A stretch of 64,000 nt of DNA, taken from contig JANNBN010000166.1 in the NCBI GenBank assembly GCA_031385545.1, positions 62,001 through 126,000 on the forward strand, in the 5' to 3' direction. A program made the position numbers and the translations under genes. The DNA is from JANNBN01 sp031385545. GTDB lineage: Bacteria; Actinomycetota; Acidimicrobiia; Acidimicrobiales; JANYDT01. Position 1 is the stretch's first letter; each line of letters starts with the position of its first letter. Positions 8,815 to 16,009 of the stretch are shown here, one piece after another. The notes under the pieces were generated by a model. It was not told the DNA's origin. It saw nothing but the letters and a program-made list of their open reading frames with translations, and searched no databases.

Positions 8815-10781
8815 CCGTGGTCGCCCTGCAGGACACCGCCGTACAGGCTCACCAACCGACCGATCGACCGACCGATCGACCGACAGTGACCCGTCGCGCC
8901 TTCAGCCGGTCGACCGATCCCAGTCGGGCGGTCGCTGCTGTGGTCGTCAACTGGAACACGCGCAGCCTGCTGAACGACGCGATGGTCAACCTGACAACTG
9001 TGCTGGGACCGCACGACGAGATCTGTGTTGTTGACAACGGTTCGCACGACGGATCACTCGATGGCTTCGACGAACAATGGCCGGAAGTTCTCGTCGTCCG
9101 GAACACCGACAACCGCGGCTTCTGCATCGCCTCGAACCAGGGAATCCGATCGACCACTGCGCCGTACGTGCTGTTGATCAATACCGACGCGCGCATCGGT
9201 CAGAGTTCACTCGATGCGCTCGTCGACCATCTTGTCAAGCGCCCCGACACAGCGATCGCCGGACCCAGGCTTGCGTACGCAGACGGCAGATTCCAACGGT
9301 GGACCGCAGGGCGCGAACTCTCGCTCCTGGACGCGGCGAAGTACTGCTTCATGATCGATCGAGCGGCAGCTCGGTGGCGCTGGTGCGAGGGAATGTACGC
9401 CGCTGTCGACGACACGACCGTCCGGACGGTCGGCTGGGTATCGAGCGCCGTGATGCTTGTCCGCAGATCGGTGTTCGACACCGTCGGCCTGCTCGACGAG
9501 TCGATCTTCCTCTATATGGACGACGTCGATCTGTGCCACCGCGTCCGCAAGGCCGGCCACGACGTTGCCTATGTCGGCGATGTCACGGCGATCCACTTCA
9601 TGGGTCGCAGTTCCGCGCGTTCCGACACCGCGAAAGCCTCACCTGCGGCCATTCGGAGCATGGTCAGCTGGTACCGGCGAACACATGGACCTGTCGCCGG
9701 AACCGTATTCCGGCTCATCGTTGCATCCGGCTTTGCGCTTCGCGCAGCGCTGTACGCGGCGCATGGCATCCGCAGGCCGAACGACCGACTTCGGGCTCGC
9801 GCCCACCTCGCAAATCTTGCCGTCATATCCAAGCGCCCGAAGGACTGCTCAGTGAACACCACCCAACATCACTCCATCGTCTCGCACGATCACCGCGGAG
9901 ACCTGTCGACCGACGATCGTCACGCGCACGAGGCGGAGGTGTACGACGAGATGGCTCGCCATCTCCTCGCCACGCTGTCCGAGGACGAGCTCCGCGTTGA
10001 CCCATCTCGAATTCCATTTCCCAACAGGGAGCACGTCGACTATCTGACGTTCGGGCTGCAGCAGCTCGGCAGTCTGCAGGGAAAACGCATTCTCGAGGTC
10101 GGCGTTGGAGGAGGCACCCTTGCGGCCTACATGGCGGCCCAAGGGGCAGACGTGACGGGGATCGACGTATCGGAAGGGATCCTCGCATTGGCGGCCAAGC
10201 GTACGTCAGCCAGCGGCGTCGGCGACAGGGTTCACCTGCACCACTCGCCCGTCGAGAATTTCACGGACCAGCACGGTTTCGACGGGATCATCGGCAACAA
10301 CGTCCTTCACCACTTCGACCTGCCGTTTGCACTGCCGTCCATCCGTGCGCTGCTTCGCCCCAACGCACCGGCCGTCTTCTGCGAACCAGTTCTGTTCGTC
10401 CCCGAAGCCATCCGCAAGGTGCGCTATTCACGGCCGATGAGTACGTGGTTTCCGCCGCACACCCATACGCCCGATGAGCGTTCGCTGGACAAGGACACCA
10501 TTGCGCTCATAGAACGGTATTTCGACAGCGTCGACTGGACTCCGTTCCATGTGACCTGCCGACTGCAGCACTTCGTCGAACTCAGCGACGGTGCCTGGAA
10601 CCGTCTGGAGCGGATCGACCGGGCACTGCTGAAACGAGTCCCTGCGGCACGTCACCTGTGCCGACAGGTTGTCCTCACCCTACGAACGCCGGTCCCTGAC
10701 CGCACACCCGGAATGCACCAGAACACCCTACCGAACACCCTACCGAACATCCATCCCGAGACCGTCGGAGGTCTGTCATGA
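8811..10781 (+). CDS. Bifunctional GT2 glycosyltransferase - SAM methyltransferase
   Basis: A 656-residue fusion. Residues about 40-340 are a GT2 domain: VVVNWNTRS (about 44), VVDNGSHDGS, LLINTDARI (about 122, the NPD-type acidic motif) and MDDVDLCHRV (about 236). Residues about 360-600 are a class I methyltransferase, with motif I ILEVGVGGGT near 426 and IIGNNVLHHFD for the post-I region. An in-frame GTG at 9852 sits exactly at the domain boundary and could be an internal start giving a free methyltransferase, but no stop separates the halves. The N-terminus has a 12-bp repeat encoding TDRP units and the C-terminus a 12-bp repeat encoding NTLP units. The likely role is sugar transfer plus O-methylation of an exopolysaccharide. 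ATGA overlaps occur at both ends. Confidence 0.82.
   Translation: MTVVALQDTAVQAHQPTDRPTDRPTVTRRAFSRSTDPSRAVAAVVVNWNTRSLLNDAMVNLTTVLGPHDEICVVDNGSHDGSLDGFDEQWPEVLVVRNTDNRGFCIASNQGIRSTTAPYVLLINTDARIGQSSLDALVDHLVKRPDTAIAGPRLAYADGRFQRWTAGRELSLLDAAKYCFMIDRAAARWRWCEGMYAAVDDTTVRTVGWVSSAVMLVRRSVFDTVGLLDESIFLYMDDVDLCHRVRKAGHDVAYVGDVTAIHFMGRSSARSDTAKASPAAIRSMVSWYRRTHGPVAGTVFRLIVASGFALRAALYAAHGIRRPNDRLRARAHLANLAVISKRPKDCSVNTTQHHSIVSHDHRGDLSTDDRHAHEAEVYDEMARHLLATLSEDELRVDPSRIPFPNREHVDYLTFGLQQLGSLQGKRILEVGVGGGTLAAYMAAQGADVTGIDVSEGILALAAKRTSASGVGDRVHLHHSPVENFTDQHGFDGIIGNNVLHHFDLPFALPSIRALLRPNAPAVFCEPVLFVPEAIRKVRYSRPMSTWFPPHTHTPDERSLDKDTIALIERYFDSVDWTPFHVTCRLQHFVELSDGAWNRLERIDRALLKRVPAARHLCRQVVLTLRTPVPDRTPGMHQNTLPNTLPNIHPETVGGLS
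8855..8884 (+). repeat. 12-bp tandem repeat (about 2.5 copies) in GT2-methyltransferase N-terminus
   Basis: The unit ACCGACCGATCG occurs twice in full and is followed by a partial copy. Being a multiple of three it keeps the frame and encodes TDRP repeats in a disordered N-terminal tail ahead of the GT2 domain. Confidence 0.85.
10722..10749 (+). repeat. 12-bp tandem repeat at GT2-methyltransferase C-terminus
   Basis: The unit AACACCCTACCG occurs twice, followed by a partial third copy. It is in frame and encodes NTLP repeats beyond the folded methyltransferase domain. Confidence 0.85.
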
Positions 10782-11719
10782 AAGTCCTGTTCACTGGCGC
10801 GGGCGGCATGCTCGGCAGCGCTCTCGTTCCAGCATTCGGTCATGCCGGTCATCTCGTGGTTGCGACCGACAAAGACGTCAGCGGTGTTCCGGCCTGGGGC
10901 GCTGACGGTCCTCCTCTTGGCCAGCTCGACGTCACGATGCGAGACGATGTCAATGCTGCGGTGGCAACTACCGGCCCGGACCTCGTGTTGCATCTTGCGG
11001 CCGAAACGTCGCTGGAGGATTCCGACGCCGATCCAGATCACGCGTACCGCACCAACACGATCGCCACGAAGTATGTAGCCATAGCGTGTCGGCGCGCCGG
11101 TGTCCCGCTCGTCTACATCTCGACCGCTGGTGTATTCGACGGGACCAACGACGGGGCATATACCGAGTTCGACAAGCCCAACCCGATCAACACCTACGGC
11201 GCAAGTAAGTACGAAGGCGAGTTGATCATCAAGGAAATGCTCGACGAGTACTACATCGTCCGCGCCGGCTGGATGGTCGGCGGAGGTCCAGGCAAGGACC
11301 ACAAGTTCGTCAGCCGTATCCTCGAACAGATCCGGGCGGGCGCGCACACGATCTACGCCGTCGGCGACAAGTTCGGGACGCCGACGTACACGACGGACTT
11401 CGCGAACTGCCTGCTCAACCTCGTCGGCTCAGACCTGTACGGGCTCTATCACATGGCTTGCGAAGGTCGCGGAACTCGATTCGACGTCGCGGAGCATCTC
11501 CTTCGACTGGTCGGACGCACCGACATCGACCTCGTCGAGGTCGGCTCGGACTTCTTCGCAGCCGAGTTCCCATCTGTCCGGCCCCGCTCGGAGATCATGC
11601 GGAACATGGCGCTGGACCTGCAGGACATGAACCTCATGCGGCCGTGGCGCGAGGCCCTGCATGACTACGTACACCGCAATTATCAAGACCTCATCTCTTC
11701 CACCGCCATGGTCGCGTGA
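10778..11719 (+). CDS. NAD(P)-dependent sugar reductase/epimerase (RmlD-like SDR)
   Basis: A 313-residue extended SDR. The dinucleotide-binding motif GAGGMLG is at residues 7-13, LHLAAETS matches the conserved NAD-contact region, YISTAGVFDG supplies the Thr/Ser of the active site and YGASKYEGE (about 139) the YxxxK pair. The overall pattern is that of dTDP-4-dehydrorhamnose reductases, which finish activated deoxysugar synthesis. rmlA, rmlB and rmlC are not in the window, so the exact substrate (dTDP-rhamnose or another 4-keto sugar) is uncertain. ATG 10778 overlaps the upstream stop. About 55 bp of imperfect ACCGACC repeats separate it from the next gene, the first non-overlapping junction in the operon. 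Confidence 0.8.
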   Translation: MKVLFTGAGGMLGSALVPAFGHAGHLVVATDKDVSGVPAWGADGPPLGQLDVTMRDDVNAAVATTGPDLVLHLAAETSLEDSDADPDHAYRTNTIATKYVAIACRRAGVPLVYISTAGVFDGTNDGAYTEFDKPNPINTYGASKYEGELIIKEMLDEYYIVRAGWMVGGGPGKDHKFVSRILEQIRAGAHTIYAVGDKFGTPTYTTDFANCLLNLVGSDLYGLYHMACEGRGTRFDVAEHLLRLVGRTDIDLVEVGSDFFAAEFPSVRPRSEIMRNMALDLQDMNLMRPWREALHDYVHRNYQDLISSTAMVA

Positions 11720-11774
11720 GCGAACCGACCTCACCGACCGACCCACCGACTGAATCCTGAATAGGAGCACAGCG

Positions 11775-12860
11775 ATGCATCTTCCAAATCCTGCAGACCA
11801 ACGGAACGCCCGCCCTGACGGACCTTCTGTCGCAGTCGTCATCCCGATGCCGAACGATCCTCCGTGGGAGTTGTTCGACCACATCCCTCCCGACGTGCCG
11901 ATCATCGTCTCTGACGACAGCAACGGGGCGCTGACCATTCCCGACCGCGACAACGTGTTCTTCTATGACTACGCCGACCAGAAGGAATACTGCGGCAGGC
12001 ACTACGACGCGATGCCGCACAAGAGTGCTGCGAGTCGAAATGTCGGCCATTACATCGCGTACAACGAGGGTTTCGACGTCATCATTGCTCTCGACTACGA
12101 CTGCGGTACCCGGCCCGGATGGCTGGCGGCCCATCTTGATTCGCTCGGACCGGTCACCGATGCGCCGGCCGTGCAGGCAATGGCCCCAGGCGGCTGGATC
12201 AACTCGATCGAATGCGAAGGTTTCTTTGCCCGCGGCTATCCGTACGAGTTCCGCAGCCCGGAGCTGTCGCAGGTCCGAGACGTCACCGCCACGGGTGACG
12301 TGAAACTCAACATGGGTGTCTGGGACACCATCCTCGACCTCAACGGGGTCGACAAGCTCCAGGCAGAGCCTCCACTCGACCCAGGGCTCCGAGGTGACAG
12401 GAATGTCGTCGCGCTCGGCCCCCTCCCGTTGTGCGGCATGAACACGTCCTTCGCATCTGAGCTCACACCGGCATACTTCTTCCTCCCCGACTTGTGGGTG
12501 AACGGCTGGCAGCTCTCTCGCCACGACGACATCTGGGGTGGATACATTCTCGAGGCATTGATGGCCGTCCGTGGAGATCTGTACACATATGGTCGCCCAA
12601 TCGTGGAACACACCAAACAGACACGACTCGAGCGAGTTGTGGTGCTGGAGCAGTGGATGCACTTGATGTCCATGGGCTTCTACCGGGTCGTCGACGAGGC
12701 CGTGAGCCGTGTTCGGCCCGCCGGTTACACCGAGATGTTTGCCTCGTTCGTCGACGAGTACAGGTCCGCGGTCGATCGGTCACCCGAACCATCGCACTAC
12801 CGCGATGTCTATCGGCAACTCGGCGCATGGATGTCGCTCTGGTCACAGGCGTTCTCGTGA
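11775..12860 (+). CDS. Putative glycosyltransferase resembling reversibly glycosylated polypeptides (GT75-like)
   Basis: A 361-residue soluble protein with a good ribosome binding site (AGGAG 10 bp before ATG 11775). Three segments recall the RGP/UDP-arabinopyranose mutase family: HKSAASRNVG (about 82), an acidic DxD-like motif in ALDYDC (about 105-110) and RHDDIWGGY (about 249-257). That family either isomerises UDP-arabinose or self-glycosylates. I see the motifs directly but cannot test overall homology, so the activity is inferred from family resemblance and from its place in a polysaccharide operon. It could instead be a divergent GT-A transferase. Its stop overlaps the next GTG start as GTGA. 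Confidence 0.5.
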   Translation: MHLPNPADQRNARPDGPSVAVVIPMPNDPPWELFDHIPPDVPIIVSDDSNGALTIPDRDNVFFYDYADQKEYCGRHYDAMPHKSAASRNVGHYIAYNEGFDVIIALDYDCGTRPGWLAAHLDSLGPVTDAPAVQAMAPGGWINSIECEGFFARGYPYEFRSPELSQVRDVTATGDVKLNMGVWDTILDLNGVDKLQAEPPLDPGLRGDRNVVALGPLPLCGMNTSFASELTPAYFFLPDLWVNGWQLSRHDDIWGGYILEALMAVRGDLYTYGRPIVEHTKQTRLERVVVLEQWMHLMSMGFYRVVDEAVSRVRPAGYTEMFASFVDEYRSAVDRSPEPSHYRDVYRQLGAWMSLWSQAFS

Positions 12861-13549
12861 AGCTGATCGACACAATCAGAAGCGACCTCACCGAGATGGC
12901 CGCCATCAAGGCCGTCGCGTTCCCGAGCGCCCGGAGTCTGGTCGACATCCTCCTTCTGCCCGGTACCTGGGCGGTCATCATCTTCCGTGTCGCGGCCGCG
13001 CTGCATCATGCGGGCCTCCGGCCGCTTTCCCGTTTGCTCTACTTCGCCAACGTGGTCCTGTTCGGGTTCGATGTGGCTCCGACGGCCGACATCGGCCCGG
13101 GGTTGGTCGTTCCTCACCCGATCGGTGTGGCGATCGCCGGGACCTCTGTGCTGGGCGCACGCAATCGCGTCTTGCGGTCCGTCGCAATCGGCGGCTCCGC
13201 CGATCCCGGCAGGCGCGGCGCACCGGTCTCGGGCAACGACGTGTGGTTCATGGACAGCTGCCAGGTGTTCGGACCGGTGCACATCGGAGATCGAAGCATC
13301 CTGGGGGCGTCCGCGATCGTGTCGACGGACATCCCGCCAGATGTCTTCGTCTTCGGCCCGCGTAGCTCGAAGGAAACCCGCCCGCTTGCCGAACTCGGAC
13401 TCGCCGACCATCACCTTCGCGACACGCAATGGCGGGTCATCCGTGGTCAAGAAACGCACGGCAACGAACCGGACGGACCCAACGAACCGGACGAACCCAA
13501 CGTCGATATCACAAGTGCTGCGCCGGCAACAGTCGGCGTGAGTGCCTGA
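12857..13549 (+). CDS. Hexapeptide-repeat acyltransferase (serine acetyltransferase-like)
   Basis: A 230-residue protein. An N-terminal helical region with a hydrophobic stretch (LLLPGTWAVIIFRVAAAL) precedes a left-handed beta-helix region at about 75-175, read from DVAPTADIGPG, VVPHPIGVAIAG, DSCQVFGPVHIGDRSILGA. This layout matches CysE/colanic-acid acetyltransferases; in a polysaccharide operon it more probably O-acetylates a sugar than makes O-acetylserine. The start is GTG 12857 (GTGA overlap); a much longer upstream extension overlaps the previous gene and is not credible. The C-terminus carries an 18-bp tandem duplication encoding Asn/Glu/Pro/Asp repeats, outside the fold. Confidence 0.78.
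   Translation: MKLIDTIRSDLTEMAAIKAVAFPSARSLVDILLLPGTWAVIIFRVAAALHHAGLRPLSRLLYFANVVLFGFDVAPTADIGPGLVVPHPIGVAIAGTSVLGARNRVLRSVAIGGSADPGRRGAPVSGNDVWFMDSCQVFGPVHIGDRSILGASAIVSTDIPPDVFVFGPRSSKETRPLAELGLADHHLRDTQWRVIRGQETHGNEPDGPNEPDEPNVDITSAAPATVGVSA
13463..13502 (+). repeat. 18-bp tandem duplication in acyltransferase C-terminus
   Basis: Two copies of an 18-bp unit starting AACGAACCGGACG (one mismatch between copies), followed by a partial AACG. It is in frame and lies in a polar tail after the beta-helix domain. Confidence 0.8.
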
Positions 13550-13572
13550 CTCGAAGCTATTCGGGAGTCGAT

Positions 13573-14745
13573 ATGCACTGGATCATTGATGGTTCGCCGC
13601 TCGGTTCAGGGCGCGGGGGTGACGAGACCTACGCAACATCGATCCTCTCCGGGCTCAGCCAGACGGCCCTGTCCACCACCCAGGAAAACGTCACGGTCGT
13701 CAGACGCAGGACAACCCGAAAGTCAGACATCGGCGCGACGTACCCAACTACCCTGCGCGATGTCGGCGCGTGCGTTCGTACCAGCGCGCGATCAGGGGCT
13801 GGCTTCTACGGGCTGGCGTTTCCTCTTGCGGTACGACAATTGGCCGGCGATGCGGTGCTCTCGTTCACCCATGCCCCGGCCAGCATCGGACGGGCACGCA
13901 CAGGGATGGTCCTGGCCGTGCTGGACCTCTCGTTCGAACATCTCCCCGCCGCGTACCCGCGGGCGACCCGGGCGCGGTTGCGGTCCATCATCCGGCATCA
14001 AGTTGACGTCGCCGATCGGATCGCCACGATCAGCGAGTGGTCCAAGCAGGACATGATCGACACCTATTCGATCGATCCAGATCGGGTCCATGTCATCCCC
14101 GGTTCGGTCAGCCTTCCGGTGGCGATCCCGTTGGAACGTGAGGTCGCTTTGCGAGCATGGAAGCGTTCGGTAGGCATTTCCGATCGTTATGTCCTGTATC
14201 TCGGGAACCTGCATCCCCGGAAGAACGTCGCAACAGCCATCCGAGCATTTGCGCGTGGGCCAAGACGGAGCGGTTATCAGATGGTGCTCGCTGGAGCGCG
14301 GTGGTGGGGAGAGGACGAGACCCGGGCGATCGAGTCACTCGGGTTGAGTCCTTCAGAGATCGTCCTCACCGGGCAGGTCACCGACGAACAGCGCGAGGTG
14401 CTGCTGCGCGGCGCAGCTTGCATGATCTACCCATCCATCTTCGAAGGCTTCGGACTCCCGCCCCTCGAAGCAATGGCGCGTGGCATACCAGTCGTCGCCA
14501 GCAGGTCGACTGCAATTCCAGAGGTGCTCGGTGACGCAGCACTCCTCGTCGATGCACTTGACGACCAGTCGATGGCCGATGCGATGGTCCGCGCTGCTGA
14601 CTGCGCGGAAACTCGACAATCGTTGATCGCTGCCGGGCGCCATCGGGCCGCTCATTGGTCGATTGCGCGGACAGGTCACGCTGCACGTGCAGCACTCGTG
14701 GTCGCTGCGGCACAACGGACAGGAGCAGCGCCATGGGTTGGGTAA
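13573..14745 (+). CDS. Glycosyltransferase family 4 (GT-B fold)
   Basis: A 390-residue GT-B enzyme. The C-terminal nucleotide-sugar domain shows VLYLGNLHPRKN (about 208-219) and the E-x7-E signature in SIFEGFGLPPLEAMARG (about 289-305), followed by IPVVASRSTAIPEVLGDAALL. These are hallmarks of GT4 mannosyl/glucosyl transferases. The N-terminus (HWIIDGSPLGSGRGGDETY) carries the Gly-rich acceptor-side loop. It should add a sugar to the lipid-linked repeat unit. ATG 13573 is preceded by GGGAG; an upstream in-frame extension overlapping the acyltransferase gene was not used. The 3' end overlaps the next gene by 13 bp. Confidence 0.87.
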   Translation: MHWIIDGSPLGSGRGGDETYATSILSGLSQTALSTTQENVTVVRRRTTRKSDIGATYPTTLRDVGACVRTSARSGAGFYGLAFPLAVRQLAGDAVLSFTHAPASIGRARTGMVLAVLDLSFEHLPAAYPRATRARLRSIIRHQVDVADRIATISEWSKQDMIDTYSIDPDRVHVIPGSVSLPVAIPLEREVALRAWKRSVGISDRYVLYLGNLHPRKNVATAIRAFARGPRRSGYQMVLAGARWWGEDETRAIESLGLSPSEIVLTGQVTDEQREVLLRGAACMIYPSIFEGFGLPPLEAMARGIPVVASRSTAIPEVLGDAALLVDALDDQSMADAMVRAADCAETRQSLIAAGRHRAAHWSIARTGHAARAALVVAAAQRTGAAPWVG

Positions 14746-15818
14746 ACCGAGTGATGATTGCCACCATGGTGGTCGGCACCGTTGTCGTAGGAACCGCCGT
14801 ATTCGTGGTCAAGCGGTTGAACGAGCCGCCGAAGGTGCCAAGCGGGTTCGTCGCGCCCACGACGCGGGCTACGCCACCGCCAGCCGGGTCGGCTCAGACC
14901 CCCAGGTCGACACAGGCAACGGTGCCTCAAGCGGTCGGTCCGGTGCTCGCCGCTGGTGACATCGTGTTCGCCTCCGACCGAACAGGGAACTTCGAGGTCT
15001 GGGCAATGCGAGCTGACGGCAGCCGGCCACGTCAGCTGACCAACGACCCGGCGACCGACGCGTGGTGGCCAAGGCCGTCGCCCGACAGGCGGACGATCCT
15101 GTTCAATCGCACTCCCGCCGGTGTCCATGACCGCGACTACGGCGCCGTTTCGTTGTGGTCCATGGGCGCAGATGGATCGGGTTCGCAACTGCTCCGGCCC
15201 CCGGGGCTGGACGGTTGGTCGCAACAGGGCCACGCTGAATGGTCACCCGACGGTAGCCACATGGTCATGTTCGGCGGCAGCAAGATCAACCCGCAGATCT
15301 ACGTGACCGATTCGGTCGGCCAGAACCCCGCAAAGATCACCTCGCGTGGGGGCACCAACCTTGATCCCTCCTACTCTCCCGACGGATCAACCGTCGTGTT
15401 CGTGGGGTGTCCGCGTTCGTTCTGCCAAGCCGATGATTACGAGATCTACACGGTTGCCGCAACAGGTGGCGCCGTCACGCGCATCACGGACAACTCACTC
15501 CGGGACCACGACCCGTATTACTCACCCGATGGGTCGCAGTTGGCGTGGCTGACACAGGTGTCAGGCGCGAATGCAAAAGATCCGATCGGTGTGTGGGATG
15601 TGACGGTGGCAGCAGCAGACGGATCCGGGGCGCACCTCTTGACCGGCGACAGCAATGTCACGAGTCGGCCCATCTGGTCTTCCGACGGCTCGACCGTCCT
15701 GGTACACCGGCTTGAGAAGGGCACCGACTCAGCGTTCCAACTCTTCCGAATCGATGTGCGCAGCGGCAAGGTCACCCGGCTCACAAGTGGTCGTTCCACC
15801 AATGAATATCCGGGTTGA
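14733..15818 (+). CDS. Membrane-anchored TolB-like beta-propeller protein
   Basis: A 361-residue protein with an uncleaved-looking signal anchor at about 6-27 (VMIATMVVGTVVVGTAVFVV), a Pro/Thr-rich spacer (about 35-70) and then a PD40-type propeller. Blades are visible as FASDRTGNFEVWAM, PSPDRRTILFNRT, EWSPDGSHMVMFG, SYSPDGSTVVFVG, YYSPDGSQLAWLT and IWSSDGSTVLVHR. This places the propeller outside the membrane. It resembles the C-terminal half of the Wzy-propeller fusion in the same operon, so the two may be paralogous parts of one export assembly; that link is inference. There is no evidence that it is the Tol-Pal TolB, since no tol genes are nearby. An AGGAG motif precedes the ATG inside the GT4 gene. 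Confidence 0.75.
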   Translation: MGWVNRVMIATMVVGTVVVGTAVFVVKRLNEPPKVPSGFVAPTTRATPPPAGSAQTPRSTQATVPQAVGPVLAAGDIVFASDRTGNFEVWAMRADGSRPRQLTNDPATDAWWPRPSPDRRTILFNRTPAGVHDRDYGAVSLWSMGADGSGSQLLRPPGLDGWSQQGHAEWSPDGSHMVMFGGSKINPQIYVTDSVGQNPAKITSRGGTNLDPSYSPDGSTVVFVGCPRSFCQADDYEIYTVAATGGAVTRITDNSLRDHDPYYSPDGSQLAWLTQVSGANAKDPIGVWDVTVAAADGSGAHLLTGDSNVTSRPIWSSDGSTVLVHRLEKGTDSAFQLFRIDVRSGKVTRLTSGRSTNEYPG

Positions 15819-15903
15819 CGGCCATGGTCGTGTGGTGGTCCGAAGAAATATGGATGAACCGGAAACGGTTCATCACCGCTGGAACGTGAGGGTGCCGAAA
15901 TGA
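15802..15903 (+). CDS. Possible small ORF at the operon end
   Basis: A short frame, starting at ATG 15802 (33 aa, overlapping the propeller gene by 17 bp) or at ATG 15850 (17 aa), ends in an ATGA overlap with the next small ORF. No homology is recognisable. The only support is the coupling pattern shared with the operon, so this is weak. Confidence 0.2.
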   Translation: MNIRVDGHGRVVVRRNMDEPETVHHRWNVRVPK

Positions 15904-15968
15904 CATTCGTCGTGTTGTGTGTGGTGGCTGTCATCGTGATCACCGTGATCACCGCAAAGCGAAGCTGA
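15900..15968 (+). CDS. Possible 22-residue single-helix membrane peptide
   Basis: ATG 15900 opens a 22-codon frame reading MTFVVLCVVAVIVITVITA then KRS and TGA. The composition is one hydrophobic helix with a positively charged C-terminus, as in small membrane proteins. The start overlaps the stop of a preceding short frame (ATGA), the same coupling used through the operon. No upstream Shine-Dalgarno stands out (GAGGGTG lies 8 bp before). Val/Ile-rich codons can arise by chance in such a short stretch, so it is only a candidate. Confidence 0.3.
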   Translation: MTFVVLCVVAVIVITVITAKRS

Positions 15969-16009
15969 CCGCCCCCGATCTGGCCGAAGCGTTCCCGGCT
16001 TCCCGGCGA

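Noticed and set aside
14733..15818. Annotation as TolB of the Tol-Pal system
   Set aside because: No tolA/Q/R or pal nearby, the protein has a signal anchor, and the lineage is probably monoderm; only the propeller resembles TolB.
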